Assembly (NCBI RefSeq): GCF_020034665.1
Contig: NZ_JAIQDI010000001.1
Coordinates: forward strand, 1,364,001-1,428,000
DNA length: 64,000 bases
Direction of reading: 5' to 3'
Origin: Niabella beijingensis
Lineage (GTDB): Bacteria > Bacteroidota > Bacteroidia > Chitinophagales > Chitinophagaceae
Shown: positions 44,071 to 53,370 of the stretch, piece after piece
How positions within the stretch are numbered: position 1 is the stretch's first letter
How the letters are laid out: every line of letters begins with the position of its first letter
The notes under the pieces: generated by a model
Database searches by the model: none
Seen by the model: the letters and a program-made list of their open reading frames with translations, nothing else
What the model was told of the DNA's origin: nothing
Program-made: the position numbers and the translations under genes

Positions 44071-46920
44071 TTACAGGTATTTCCCGGTGTAACTGTTCTT
44101 TACTTTTTTTATTCCGGAAGGTGCTCCTTCATATACCAGCTCGCCGCCGCCGTCGCCCGCTTCCGGACCGAGTTCGATCAGCCAGTCGGCGCTTTTGATC
44201 ACATCAGTATTGTGTTCAATCACCAGCACCGTATGCCCCTGTTCGATCAATGCGTTAAAGGAGGCCAGCAGTTTTTTGATGTCATGAAAATGAAGTCCTG
44301 TTGTGGGTTCATCAAAAATAAAGAGTACTTTATGATTGCTTTTTCCCTTACCTAAAAACGAAGCCAGCTTTACCCGTTGTGCTTCTCCGCCGGAAAGCGT
44401 ATCCGACGACTGCCCCAGCTTAATGTATCCCAGTCCCACATCGCTCAGCGGCTGTATTGCTTCCTTTATTTTTTTATCCTCTTTAAAAAATTCCAGCGCC
44501 GCATCCACGCTCATTTCAAGAACATCATGAATGTTGTTATCCTTATATTTTACTTCCAGCACTTCTTCTTTAAACCGTTTGCCGCCGCAGCTTTCGCAAA
44601 CCAGGTGCACATCCGCAAGGAACTGCATTTCCACGATCTGTTCTCCCTCGCCCTTGCAGGTATCGCAACGCCCCCCATCCACATTAAAGGAAAAATGTTT
44701 GGGAAGAAAACCCCGCATCTTGCTCAGGGGTTGCTTTGCAAAGAGGTCGCGGATCTCGTCATATGCTTTGATATAGGTTACCGGGTTGCTGCGGGACGAT
44801 TTACCAATGGGATTCTGATCCACCATTTCAATTTGCTGCACACTTTCCACATCACCCGTTATGGCCTTGTGAAAACCGATTTTATCGCCGGAAACCACCG
44901 GCTCTCCTTTCAACTTTTGCAGCGCGGGATACAGGATCTGTTTTACCAGCGTGGTTTTACCACTTCCGCTCACGCCGCTTACCACCGCCAGTACGTTCAG
45001 CGGAAAGGTAACCGTAATATCTTTCAGGTTATGCTGACGTGCACCTTCTACTTTTATAAAACGCGTCCATTTGCGGGTAGCAGCCGGCGGCTCTATGGAA
45101 AAAGTACCGCTCAGGTATTTACCGGTAAGACTGTTCTTATCTTTCAGCAATTCTTTATAAGTGCCCTCCGCTACCACTTCTCCTCCGAGATGTGCCGCAA
45201 GCGGTCCCATATCAATGATATGATCTGCATGACGCATTACCATGTCGTCGTGCTCTACCACCACCACCGTGTTATTCAGATCCCGCAATTCTTTCAGCAC
45301 CTGGATCAGGTTGTCGGTATCCCTGGAATGAAGCCCGATGGAAGGTTCATCCAGTATGTACAGGGAATTGGTGAGGTTGCTTCCCAGGCTCCGGGTCAGC
45401 TGGATCCGCTGGCTTTCACCGCCGCTGAGCGTATTGGCCACACGGCTCATGGTAAGGTAGCCCAGTCCCACTTTCAACAGGGTATCCAGCCGGTTGGATA
45501 TTTCCAGCAGGATCCGTTTGGCAATGGCTGCTTTATGAGCCGGCAATTTTAATTTTTCGAACCAGGTCTTCAGGTCACGCGCCGGCATTTCCCCCAGCTC
45601 GCCAATATGTTTACCGGCCACCTTTACATAGAGCGCTTCCTTGCGCAGACGGTACCCGTTACAATCGGGACAGGTAGTGCGTCCCCGGTAGCGGCTCAGC
45701 AGCACCCGGTATTGTACCTTATAAAGATTCTGTTCTACCTCTTTAAAAAAATCCTGCACGCCATATACCGAACTGGCTCCTTTCCACAGTAATTCATATT
45801 GCTCTTTTGTAAGATCCGCCACCGGTTTATGGATCGGAAAATCATATTTGGCAGCCGCTCTTATAAAACGGTCTTTCCATTTGCCCAGTTTTTCACCCTT
45901 CCAGGGGGCCACCGCTCCTTCAAAAACACTCAGCCGTTTGTCCGGGATCACCAGGTCGGCATCAATACCCAGCACCAGACTGAATCCCTCACAGGTAGGA
46001 CAGGCGCCCAGTGGATTATTAAAAGAAAACAAATTAGGATTGGGTTCTTCAAATACGATCCCATCCAGTTCAAAGCGGTTATTGAAATCAAACAGCCGCG
46101 ATTTACCGGCAGCAGAAACTGTCTGCACAAAAACGGTACCTTCACCTTCATAAAAAGCAGTACCGATGGAATCACTAAGGCGATGACGGTCGTCCTCATC
46201 CAGTTCGCGTGCAATGATCCGGTCGATGAGGATATATACGGGTTTGGACGACTTCGATTTTGCCCCCCCCAGCAACCGCGAAACAGCCGCATCATCCTGC
46301 TCCAGCAGGTCTTCAATATCCAGCACTTCCAGGTCGGTGGCACCTGTGCCTTCCCCAGTTGCAACGCGGGTAAAACCCTTTTGCAGCAGGATGTTCAGCT
46401 CCTCACGCACATTCCGGTTCGAATGCTGTTTAAAGGCAACGAGTATAAATACCTTACTTCCCTCTTCCAGTTTTTCAACAGCCGCAATCACATCCGACAC
46501 ATCATCTTTCTTTACTTCCTTTCCGGAAACAGGAGAAATGGTAGTACCGGCTCTTGCAAACAGCAGCCGCAGGTAATCATAAATTTCAGTCATCGTACCC
46601 ACGGTACTGCGTGGCGTGCGGGTGATCACCTTTTGCTCGATGGCAATGGCCGGACAAAGATTTTTGATATAATCCACATCCGGTTTGTTCATGCGGTTTA
46701 AAAACTGGCGGGCATAAGCGCTCAGGCTTTCCGCATAACGGCGCTGTCCCTCCGCATAAAGGGTATCAATGGTAAGCGAGGACTTCCCGGATCCGGAAAC
46801 ACCTGTTACCACTATAAATTTATTTCTGGGAAAACCAACTGTTACATTTTTCAAGTTATGTACCCGGGCGCCTTTCACAAAAATCTCATCTTTCTTTTCC
46901 ACGGTTTTTGCCTTCGCCAT
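44071..46920 (-). CDS. uvrA: UvrA excinuclease ABC subunit A, N-terminal zinc finger degenerate
   Basis: A 949-residue ABC ATPase of nucleotide excision repair. Two Walker A motifs are visible (GVSGSGKSSL at about 40-49; GVSGSGKTTL at about 650), with signatures NTLSGGESQRIQL and DTLSGGEAQRVKL. The second zinc module is intact (GRCDTCKGEGEQ ... CESCGGKRF), as is CPDCNGYRL. In the first zinc module only CPTCEGF remains; the upstream CxxC is replaced by FELDGIVFEEPN. SYARQFLNRM and ITRTPRSTVGTMTEIYDY are typical UvrA segments. A divergent sigma-factor gene lies 368 bp to the right. Confidence 0.95.
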   Translation of the reverse strand: MAKAKTVEKKDEIFVKGARVHNLKNVTVGFPRNKFIVVTGVSGSGKSSLTIDTLYAEGQRRYAESLSAYARQFLNRMNKPDVDYIKNLCPAIAIEQKVITRTPRSTVGTMTEIYDYLRLLFARAGTTISPVSGKEVKKDDVSDVIAAVEKLEEGSKVFILVAFKQHSNRNVREELNILLQKGFTRVATGEGTGATDLEVLDIEDLLEQDDAAVSRLLGGAKSKSSKPVYILIDRIIARELDEDDRHRLSDSIGTAFYEGEGTVFVQTVSAAGKSRLFDFNNRFELDGIVFEEPNPNLFSFNNPLGACPTCEGFSLVLGIDADLVIPDKRLSVFEGAVAPWKGEKLGKWKDRFIRAAAKYDFPIHKPVADLTKEQYELLWKGASSVYGVQDFFKEVEQNLYKVQYRVLLSRYRGRTTCPDCNGYRLRKEALYVKVAGKHIGELGEMPARDLKTWFEKLKLPAHKAAIAKRILLEISNRLDTLLKVGLGYLTMSRVANTLSGGESQRIQLTRSLGSNLTNSLYILDEPSIGLHSRDTDNLIQVLKELRDLNNTVVVVEHDDMVMRHADHIIDMGPLAAHLGGEVVAEGTYKELLKDKNSLTGKYLSGTFSIEPPAATRKWTRFIKVEGARQHNLKDITVTFPLNVLAVVSGVSGSGKTTLVKQILYPALQKLKGEPVVSGDKIGFHKAITGDVESVQQIEMVDQNPIGKSSRSNPVTYIKAYDEIRDLFAKQPLSKMRGFLPKHFSFNVDGGRCDTCKGEGEQIVEMQFLADVHLVCESCGGKRFKEEVLEVKYKDNNIHDVLEMSVDAALEFFKEDKKIKEAIQPLSDVGLGYIKLGQSSDTLSGGEAQRVKLASFLGKGKSNHKVLFIFDEPTTGLHFHDIKKLLASFNALIEQGHTVLVIEHNTDVIKSADWLIELGPEAGDGGGELVYEGAPSGIKKVKNSYTGKYL

Positions 46921-47072
46921 TCCATTTATAATTTAAGAGGGCACAAATTTAGCTTTTAAATTCCTGAAAAAACAGCTCGTCTTCCCACAAATGACAGCTT
47001 ATTTTAACAAGATGCTTTCTTTCGTTTTTGCAACAAAGCATCATTTTAAAAGTATAAAAATCAACTCATTAC

Positions 47073-47102
47073 AAATATTGTTAAAAAATTTTAACAATAT
47101 TT
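47073..47102. repeat. Perfect 14-bp AT-rich palindrome
   Basis: AAATATTGTTAAAA (47073-47086) is the exact reverse complement of TTTTAACAATATTT (47089-47102), with AA between. It lies between divergent uvrA and sigma-factor genes, as an operator or cruciform-forming site would. A T-tract terminator role is unlikely as no gene ends nearby. Confidence 0.65.
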
Positions 47103-47253
47103 TGAACATTTTGAAGGCAATTTCCGGACGCAAAGCGCTCCCGGTAAACGGCGAAACGCCTATTTTCGCAACACTCGTTTACCCAGGGAGATTGGAAATG
47201 GAGGAAAGGCCGGGTAAATTCGGAGGTTATTGAACTAAGTTTTAATCTAAAAT

Positions 47254-47271
47254 GCGGAAAGTAATTTCCGC
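47254..47271 (+). promoter_or_regulatory. Leader hairpin or operator before the sigma-factor gene
   Basis: GCGGAAA (47254-47260) and TTTCCGC (47265-47271) flank GTAA, 17 nt before the sigma-factor ATG. It would fold in the mRNA just upstream of the ribosome-binding region or serve as a dimer-binding site in DNA. Confidence 0.5.
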
Positions 47272-47288
47272 GGTTAATCGTTCAACGG

Positions 47289-47858
47289 ATGATAACTTAC
47301 TTAAAGAAGACTGATAACGAGCTCATAAATTTATTTTCAAAAGGACATACACCTGCGCTGGATTCATTACTGAACCGCTACCAGGATAAGCTTTTCAATA
47401 CCGTATTGTTTTTGGTTAAGGATAAATATCATGCCGAGGATATTTGCCAGGATGTTTTTATAAAGATCATCGAAACATTGAAGAATGGCAAATACAAGGA
47501 AGAAGGCAAGTTTTTACCCTGGGCCATGCGTATTGCCCACAATCTTTGTGTGGACTATTTCAGAAAGCTGAAACGTATCCCTTTTACCAAGAACACGGTG
47601 GATCATGAAGTGCTGGACGCGATCAATTCTTCGGAACAGAATGTGGAAGAAAAGATCATCACGGTTCAGAACATCGGCAAAGCCCAGGACATGCTGGAGC
47701 AACTGCCGGAAGAACAGAGAGAGGTGATCATCCTGCGTCATTTTGCAAACCTGAGTTTTAAGGAAATAGCCGACATGACCGGCTGCAGCATCAACACTGC
47801 ACTGGGACGGATGCGCTATGGCCTGTTGAATCTCAGGAAAATGATGACAGGTAAATAA
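47289..47858 (+). CDS. Sigma-70 family RNA polymerase sigma factor (ECF-type)
   Basis: A 189-residue protein with sigma regions 2 and 4 only. Region 2: NRYQDKLFNTVLFLVKDKYH, AEDICQDVFIKIIE and FLPWAMRIAHNLCVDYFRKL. Region 4: LPEEQREVIILRHFANLSFK then EIADMTGCSINTALGRMRYG, a helix-turn-helix. No anti-sigma gene lies next to it, unlike FecI-type factors; the gene is followed by an inverted repeat and a terminator. It is probably a free-standing stress or envelope sigma factor rather than the controller of either SusCD pair, whose SusC proteins have no STN signalling domain. Confidence 0.92.
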   Translation: MITYLKKTDNELINLFSKGHTPALDSLLNRYQDKLFNTVLFLVKDKYHAEDICQDVFIKIIETLKNGKYKEEGKFLPWAMRIAHNLCVDYFRKLKRIPFTKNTVDHEVLDAINSSEQNVEEKIITVQNIGKAQDMLEQLPEEQREVIILRHFANLSFKEIADMTGCSINTALGRMRYGLLNLRKMMTGK

Positions 47859-47865
47859 AGAGAAT

Positions 47866-47965
47866 GTCATCTTGTAACTCCTGATGGAGAAAAGAGATTC
47901 AGCAATTGCTGTTCGTGATTGTTTGAATTTATTTGCCGAATACCACCCGGTTGTTACAAGATGAC
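47866..47965. repeat. 100-bp element bounded by perfect 13-bp inverted repeats
   Basis: GTCATCTTGTAAC (47866-47878) and GTTACAAGATGAC (47953-47965) are exact inverted copies with 74 bp between them. The interior includes AGCAATTGCT and AGAGATTC. The form recalls the palindromic intergenic elements beginning GTCATC that are scattered through Chitinophagaceae-type genomes (inference from memory). It starts 8 bp after the sigma-factor stop. Confidence 0.6.
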
Positions 47966-47975
47966 GACTAATTGA

Positions 47976-48003
47976 AACAGCTCCGCAAAATTGCGGAGCT
48001 GTT
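47976..48003 (+). terminator. Intrinsic terminator downstream of the sigma factor
   Basis: AACAGCTCCGCAA and TTGCGGAGCTGTT form a perfect 13-bp stem around AA, followed by TTATT. It isolates the susC-2 promoter region from upstream transcription. Confidence 0.85.
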
Positions 48004-48274
48004 TTATTATTACCCCGTGCTGTTTTTTCCTTCTCAACCAATCATTTCAAACGTTGTCGTAAATAAGTTGGGTGCAATGCACTTGCATTTGTTTATTAAG
48101 TTCCTATATTAGCCGCCAGTAGCATGAGATCTGTAGGTATTCGTACGGTATGCATCTTCAATGCACCGTTTGCCATAAGGTAAAACACTCCATCGTAAAC
48201 CTTCGCCCTTCACAGCCTTTGCGGCTATGCTATGCCGATAAACAGAAATTTTCACCCTAAACCATTCTATTCAT
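48004..48274. other. Promoter and leader region of susC-2
   Basis: No gene is seen. The regulatory box and -7 element (48044-48112) are listed separately. GTGCAATGCAC (48072-48082) is a 5-1-5 inverted repeat directly before the -33 TTG and could be a second operator. About 160 nt of leader follow before the susC-2 ATG. Confidence 0.5.
48044..48112 (+). promoter_or_regulatory. Shared upstream box and promoter of susC-2
   Basis: The box ATTTCAAACGTTGTCGTAAA (48044-48063) is followed, 54 bp from its start, by AAGTTCCTATATTAG (48098-48112). TATATTAG (48105-48112) is the -7 element and TTG at 48083-48085 sits exactly 19 bp upstream as -33. The same two blocks at the same spacing occur at 53371-53439. 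Confidence 0.75.
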
Positions 48275-51200
48275 ATGAAAAATAAGATTGCGTTTGCATT
48301 ATTCCTTCGTCTGCTGTTTTGCGGATGTATGTTCTATTCCGGAAGCACTGTCATTGCACAGGTGCCCTCCCGCACCATCACCGGTCATGTACGCGATTCC
48401 CTGGGGAAAGCACTAATCGGTGTTACAGTCAGTATCAGTAGCGGCTCAAAGTCCACAGTAACCGGCACTTCCGGCGCTTACTCCCTTTCGGGGGTCACAG
48501 ATCAGGACACGCTTTCATTCAGCTTCGTTGGCTTTACTTCTGCGGAAGAAGTCGTGGGCACAAGAACGGTCATTGATGTAAAGCTGAATGGCAGTACCAC
48601 GGCGCTCAGTGAGGTCGTCGTCATCGGTTATGGTACTGCTCAGAAAAAAGATCTTACAGGAGCCGTGGCTTCTATCAAGGCCTCCCGGCTGGAGAACGAG
48701 AACCCGTCCAGTGTCCAGGACATTGTGCGGGGCAATGTTCCGGGCGTTAACGCCACACAGGGTGTTTCCGCAAAAGGAGTCGGTAATCTAACCGTCAGGG
48801 GAAAGACCTCCCTCACCGCCGGAACCAATCCATTGATCGTACTGGATGGGGTTATTTACCAGGGACAGCTGGCAGACATTAACCCCAACGATGTTGCAAA
48901 CATAGATGTGCTGAAGGATGCCAGTTCTGCGGCAGTTTTTGGTTCCAAAGCCGCCAGTGGTGTGATACTGGTTACTACAAAAAGAGGCAGCAGCCGGAAA
49001 CCACAGATCGTGTTAAACAGCAATGTGGGGTTTGCTGAGCTCTCCAAAAACGAGCCCCTTTACGACGGACCCGGTTTTCTCGGATGGAGAAGCGACGTGT
49101 TTAAAAGTATGAATGCCGCTTCCTCAAAAAAATACATTTACGATGATCCGCGCAAGCTGCCCGATACCGTTTCCCTCGATCGCTGGATGGATGGAAAAAC
49201 GGGAGATCCGATGGACATCTGGATGACAAGAATCGGTATGCGTCCTGTTGAAATAGAAAATTACAAAGCCGGCAGGACCACCGACTGGTATGACATGATG
49301 TTTCAAAAGGGACTGCGGCAGGATCATACCCTGAGCTTATCCGGCAGGTCCGATGCGGTTAATTATTACATGTCGCTGGGCTATACCAACAACAAAGGCA
49401 TCATTGTGGGCGATCAGTACAAGACCATCCGTGCCCGCGTGAACCTGGAGGGTAAGATCGCTGACTGGATGTCGGCCGGTATGAACTTTCAGTTTGCAGA
49501 CAGGGATGAAAGCCAGGTTCCTGTTGACTGGGGACAGATGATCAATGCCTCCCCTTATGGTTCCGTTTACAATGATGACGGCAGTTTAAGAGACAGTCCG
49601 AATGATGACCTGGGTAATAATGCCAACCCCTTTGCTGACAACCACTATGTAAACCGGTTGAGAAAGAACAACACTTTATTCGGAACCATCTATCTAAAAG
49701 GAACATTGCCCTATGGTTTTTCGTATCAGATCAATTATACCCCCAACTTTGATTTTTACCGGTACTTCAACGGCATTTCGGCAGATCACCCCAACTACAG
49801 AGCCAGGATGGGTTTTGCAGAGCGTACTTCGCAAACCACCTATAACTGGCAATGGGATAATCTGATCAAATGGAACCGGACATTCGGAGAACATCAGTTT
49901 GATGTGACCTTCCTCGTCAATGCAGAAAAGTTCCAGTCGTGGCAGGAAAAAATGACCAATGAAGGATTTACGCCAAGTGATGTGCTCAGCTGGCACAACA
50001 TAGGCGCGGGTATCAAACCCATTGTTTCCAGCGACGATCAGAAAAGTACGGGCGATGCCCTGATGGGCCGTCTCAATTATACCTTCAAGAACAGGTACCT
50101 GTTCACCGCTTCAGTAAGACGGGATGGCTATTCTGCCTTTGGTCTGGGAAATCCCCGTGCCACGTTCCCCGCATTAGCGGCAGGATGGATCTTTACAGAT
50201 GAGAACTTTATGAAAAACGCCACCTGGATCAATTACGGAAAACTGCGGTATTCCTGGGGGGTGAACGGGAACCGGGATATCGGCCGGTATGTGGCGCTCT
50301 CCAATCTCGAAACCGGGAAATATCAATACATCACCGCAGATGGAACAACCCTGCTGGTATCGCAGCTTTGGGTAGACCGTATGGCCAACCCCGGGCTGAA
50401 ATGGGAACAGACCACCTCCAACAATATCGGTTTTGATTTTGCCTTCCTGAATAACCGGCTGAGCGGATCGATTGATGTTTACAAGAAAAAAACAAAAGAC
50501 CTCCTGGTGCTTCGTTCCCTGCCCAATGTGGGCGGTTTCGACAACCGGATGGATAACCTCGGAGGAGTAGAAAACAGGGGATTTGAAATTGCACTGAATT
50601 CCACCAATATCACGGGAGAGAATTTTTCCTGGAGAAGTACGGTCAATTTCTGGCTGAACCGCAATAAGATCACCAGCCTTTATGGCAAATCGAATGATTA
50701 TGATGCAAACGGGAATGTGATCGGTGAAAGCGAGAAAGATGACGTGGCCAGAAAATGGTTCATCGGGCACGACATCAATTCAGTATGGGATCAAAAAGTA
50801 CTGGGCGTATGGCAGGAATCGGAAGCGGAAGAAGCAGCGAAATATGGTGTGGCGCCCGGCGACTTTAAGATCGAAGATGTAAACGGCGACTATAAATATT
50901 CGGATGCCGACCGGCAATTCCTGGGATATTCAACGCCTCGTTTTCAATGGACCCTGCGGAATGAATTTACCATCTACAAGAACTTTGATTTTGCCTTTAT
51001 GATCTACTCCAACTGGGGACAGTTGCGTCCCTTTAACCGGGCAAAGAACAATACCGGTTTTCTCGACCGCTCCAGTTCTTATACACTTCCCTACTGGACC
51101 CCGGAAAATCCCATTAACGACTATGCCCGTCTTTTTTCCAGCAACGGCAGTGCCTCGTATGACGTATACCGTAAGGCTTCTTTCATAAGGCTCAGCACCA

Positions 51201-51424
51201 TTTCCCTTGCGTATACGGTTCCCAAACGGATCCTTGAAAGGGCAAAGATACAGGGCCTCAAATTCTATATCAGCGCCAGCAACCTGGCGGTATTTGCGCC
51301 CGACTGGGACTTCTGGGATCCGGAGTATTTCCGTGCGAAAGAAGATTTTAATCTTACCGAAGACAACAACGATCCGATCCCTTCACCAAGGAACTTCACT
51401 TTCGGACTTAATTTAACCCTCTAA
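48275..51424 (+). CDS. SusC/RagA-family TonB-dependent transporter (pair 2)
   Basis: A 1049-residue outer-membrane transporter. A signal peptide (GCMFYSGSTVIAQ) precedes a carboxypeptidase-regulatory-like domain (ITGHVRDSLGKALIGVTVSI). The SusC hallmark SEVVVIGYGTAQKKDLTGAV and plug segments TSLTAGTNPLIVLDGVIY and DVLKDASSAAVFGSKAASGV follow, then the barrel ending FTFGLNLTL. It parallels the transporter at 16477 along its length (for example RRDGYSAFG.(K/G)NPRATFPAL). No STN domain. It works with the SusD 19 bp downstream and is first in the oxidoreductase-containing locus. Confidence 0.95.
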   Translation: MKNKIAFALFLRLLFCGCMFYSGSTVIAQVPSRTITGHVRDSLGKALIGVTVSISSGSKSTVTGTSGAYSLSGVTDQDTLSFSFVGFTSAEEVVGTRTVIDVKLNGSTTALSEVVVIGYGTAQKKDLTGAVASIKASRLENENPSSVQDIVRGNVPGVNATQGVSAKGVGNLTVRGKTSLTAGTNPLIVLDGVIYQGQLADINPNDVANIDVLKDASSAAVFGSKAASGVILVTTKRGSSRKPQIVLNSNVGFAELSKNEPLYDGPGFLGWRSDVFKSMNAASSKKYIYDDPRKLPDTVSLDRWMDGKTGDPMDIWMTRIGMRPVEIENYKAGRTTDWYDMMFQKGLRQDHTLSLSGRSDAVNYYMSLGYTNNKGIIVGDQYKTIRARVNLEGKIADWMSAGMNFQFADRDESQVPVDWGQMINASPYGSVYNDDGSLRDSPNDDLGNNANPFADNHYVNRLRKNNTLFGTIYLKGTLPYGFSYQINYTPNFDFYRYFNGISADHPNYRARMGFAERTSQTTYNWQWDNLIKWNRTFGEHQFDVTFLVNAEKFQSWQEKMTNEGFTPSDVLSWHNIGAGIKPIVSSDDQKSTGDALMGRLNYTFKNRYLFTASVRRDGYSAFGLGNPRATFPALAAGWIFTDENFMKNATWINYGKLRYSWGVNGNRDIGRYVALSNLETGKYQYITADGTTLLVSQLWVDRMANPGLKWEQTTSNNIGFDFAFLNNRLSGSIDVYKKKTKDLLVLRSLPNVGGFDNRMDNLGGVENRGFEIALNSTNITGENFSWRSTVNFWLNRNKITSLYGKSNDYDANGNVIGESEKDDVARKWFIGHDINSVWDQKVLGVWQESEAEEAAKYGVAPGDFKIEDVNGDYKYSDADRQFLGYSTPRFQWTLRNEFTIYKNFDFAFMIYSNWGQLRPFNRAKNNTGFLDRSSSYTLPYWTPENPINDYARLFSSNGSASYDVYRKASFIRLSTISLAYTVPKRILERAKIQGLKFYISASNLAVFAPDWDFWDPEYFRAKEDFNLTEDNNDPIPSPRNFTFGLNLTL

Positions 51425-51443
51425 CCCACTAAAACATTCAGAT

Positions 51444-53279
51444 ATGCGTATCTCTAAAATAGTACTGATCCTTTTATCCGGTCTGGCGGTATTTATAACT
51501 GCCGGTTGTAAAAAAAGCTGGCTGGATGCAGAACCGCAATCCTTTTACACACCGGACAATGCCTATAAAGATGCAAACGGTATGCGCGCGGCCCTGGTAG
51601 CCTGTGCAAGAAACCAGCGTATTGAATACTATGGCGACAATCCGCCGATCCTTACTGAAATGCTTTTTTCCGAAGTAACCGTGGAAGGCATTACCGACAA
51701 ATCCGGCCCGGCACAGGATCTTAACCTGGTGATCAATCCCGATTTTGCCGCACGGTATGATGATGCCGATCATGCCCGGATACAGTATTACTGGCGGGAA
51801 GGATACCGGGCTATCAAGTATGCCAATACCGTTATCACCCGGATCGATGATGCCACTTATGAATCCGAAGAAGAGCGGAATGCCATTTTAGGGTCTGCCT
51901 ACTTTTACAGGGCCTCCCGCTATTACCGGCTGGTACACCAGTTTGGAGACGTGCCGGCAGTGATGAAAGAACCTACCGAGCCCAAACTGGATTACTACAC
52001 CACAAAACGGGAAGTGATCCTGAAAAAGCTGAAAGCCGATCTGGAATTTGCTGAAAAATGGGTACCCGATAACGTTAACAAAGGCGAAGTAACCAAAGGT
52101 GCGGTAAGTCATCTGCTTACAAAAGTGAACCTGGCCCTGGGCGATTTTGATGCCGCCATCAAATCCGCCAGCAATGTCATTGACGGAGGAACCTACCATT
52201 TAATGACCGCGCCCTTCGGCAATGCACCATCGAATGGCAGTTTTCCGAAAAACGTGATCTGGGACCTGCACCGGCCGGCAAACAAAGCCATTGCAGAGAA
52301 CAAAGAAGCCTTATTCCTGATCATCGACCGGTTTGGGGATGGCGGCTATGATGGCGGCATGCGTATTATGCGCCAGGCCGTTCCTTTCTGGGGTACCTAT
52401 ATCACAACACCAACAGGGAAAAAGGGAACCAATGATAATGTATCCAATATTGATGTGGTGCAATCGGATTCCGTAGGCCGTGGTATCGGAAGGTGCCGCC
52501 CCACCAATTACAGTCAGTTTGAAATATGGAACGACCCCAAGGATCTGCGCCACGCCAAAGGCAACTGGATGAATATGGAAGACCTGGTATATAATGATAT
52601 GGAGTTAAAGGAGTCAAACGATCCCTATTATCTGAAGCCGCTGCAATACAAGGATGACAAAGGCAATTTGCTGGTATCGGATACGATCCGCTGCTGGTTT
52701 GGATGGCCGCAGTACAAAACATTTATTCCTGACAATGAAAATAAACCCATGCAGGGCGGTCATACCGACTGGTATGTATTCCGCCTGGCAGAAACCTATT
52801 TATTGAGAGCAGAAGCTTATTTCTGGAAAGGCGACCAGGCCAATGCCCTGGCGGACCTGAACAAGGTGCATACTCGTGCAGGCGCCAGTCCGCTCACCGG
52901 CCCGGTAACAATGGCTACCATCCTTGACGAACGCGCCCGTGAACTGTTTTATGAAGAGCCCCGGAAAACCGAGCTTACCCGCATCTCCTACATTTTTGCA
53001 ATGACCGGTAAAGCTGCGGAAAACGGAAAGACCTACAGCCTGAATAATTTTTCGGACGCCAATTATTTTTATGACAGGATCATCGCAAAAAATAATTTCT
53101 ACCGCGAAGGGATCCGCACCAATCACAACGACCAGTATACCATCAGCCCCTATCATGTGCTCTGGCCCGTGCCTTCGGATGCTATACAGGGTAACATCAA
53201 CGGACGTATCAATCAGAATAAAGGTTATGTGGGCTACGAGCTGAACAAGCCACCCCTGGACGCGATTCCCGAAGAATAA
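51444..53279 (+). CDS. SusD/RagB-family nutrient-binding lipoprotein (pair 2)
   Basis: A 611-residue lipoprotein with acylated Cys22 (FITAGCKKSW). SusD features: AILGSAYFYRASRYYRLVHQ, LDERARELFYEEPRKTELTR and the ending YHVLWPVPSDAIQGNINGRI. It aligns along its whole length with the SusD at 19670, including VEG(T/I)TDK and ISRIDDAT/ITRIDDAT. A 12-bp hairpin follows its stop, and then the separate promoter of the oxidoreductase operon. Confidence 0.94.
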   Translation: MRISKIVLILLSGLAVFITAGCKKSWLDAEPQSFYTPDNAYKDANGMRAALVACARNQRIEYYGDNPPILTEMLFSEVTVEGITDKSGPAQDLNLVINPDFAARYDDADHARIQYYWREGYRAIKYANTVITRIDDATYESEEERNAILGSAYFYRASRYYRLVHQFGDVPAVMKEPTEPKLDYYTTKREVILKKLKADLEFAEKWVPDNVNKGEVTKGAVSHLLTKVNLALGDFDAAIKSASNVIDGGTYHLMTAPFGNAPSNGSFPKNVIWDLHRPANKAIAENKEALFLIIDRFGDGGYDGGMRIMRQAVPFWGTYITTPTGKKGTNDNVSNIDVVQSDSVGRGIGRCRPTNYSQFEIWNDPKDLRHAKGNWMNMEDLVYNDMELKESNDPYYLKPLQYKDDKGNLLVSDTIRCWFGWPQYKTFIPDNENKPMQGGHTDWYVFRLAETYLLRAEAYFWKGDQANALADLNKVHTRAGASPLTGPVTMATILDERARELFYEEPRKTELTRISYIFAMTGKAAENGKTYSLNNFSDANYFYDRIIAKNNFYREGIRTNHNDQYTISPYHVLWPVPSDAIQGNINGRINQNKGYVGYELNKPPLDAIPEE

Positions 53280-53305
53280 TTATCCGTTCCATATAACAAT
53301 CAGCG

Positions 53306-53340
53306 ATCCCCGGCAACGCATTTTTACGGTTGCCGGGGAT
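53306..53340 (+). terminator. Hairpin after susCD-2
   Basis: ATCCCCGGCAAC (53306-53317) and GTTGCCGGGGAT (53329-53340) form a perfect 12-bp stem. No T-run follows, so it may stabilise the susCD mRNA or only partly terminate before the next promoter. Confidence 0.65.
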
Positions 53341-53370
53341 TACTGCTTTAAAAACTTCCGCTCCCCTTCT

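Larger units (their letters stand above)
46921..47288. promoter_or_regulatory. Divergent AT-rich regulatory region between uvrA and the sigma-factor gene
   Basis: No gene is supported here. On the minus strand TAAATTTG (46944-46951) is a good -7 element for uvrA. The centre holds a 14-bp palindrome (47073-47102), and the sigma-gene side holds a hairpin (47254-47271), each listed separately. The strand composition turns from AT-rich to GC-richer at about 47120. Confidence 0.5.

Noticed and set aside
44377..45552. 391-codon plus-strand frame inside uvrA
   Set aside because: Lies fully antisense to intact uvrA and has no recognisable domain or promoter.
46991..47233. 80-codon frame between uvrA and the sigma factor
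   Set aside because: It runs through the perfect palindrome and AT-rich region, with no plausible start signal or homology.
47289..51424. The sigma factor as a FecI-type regulator of susC-2
   Set aside because: There is no anti-sigma gene and SusC-2 has no N-terminal STN domain; a strong terminator and an independent promoter separate them.
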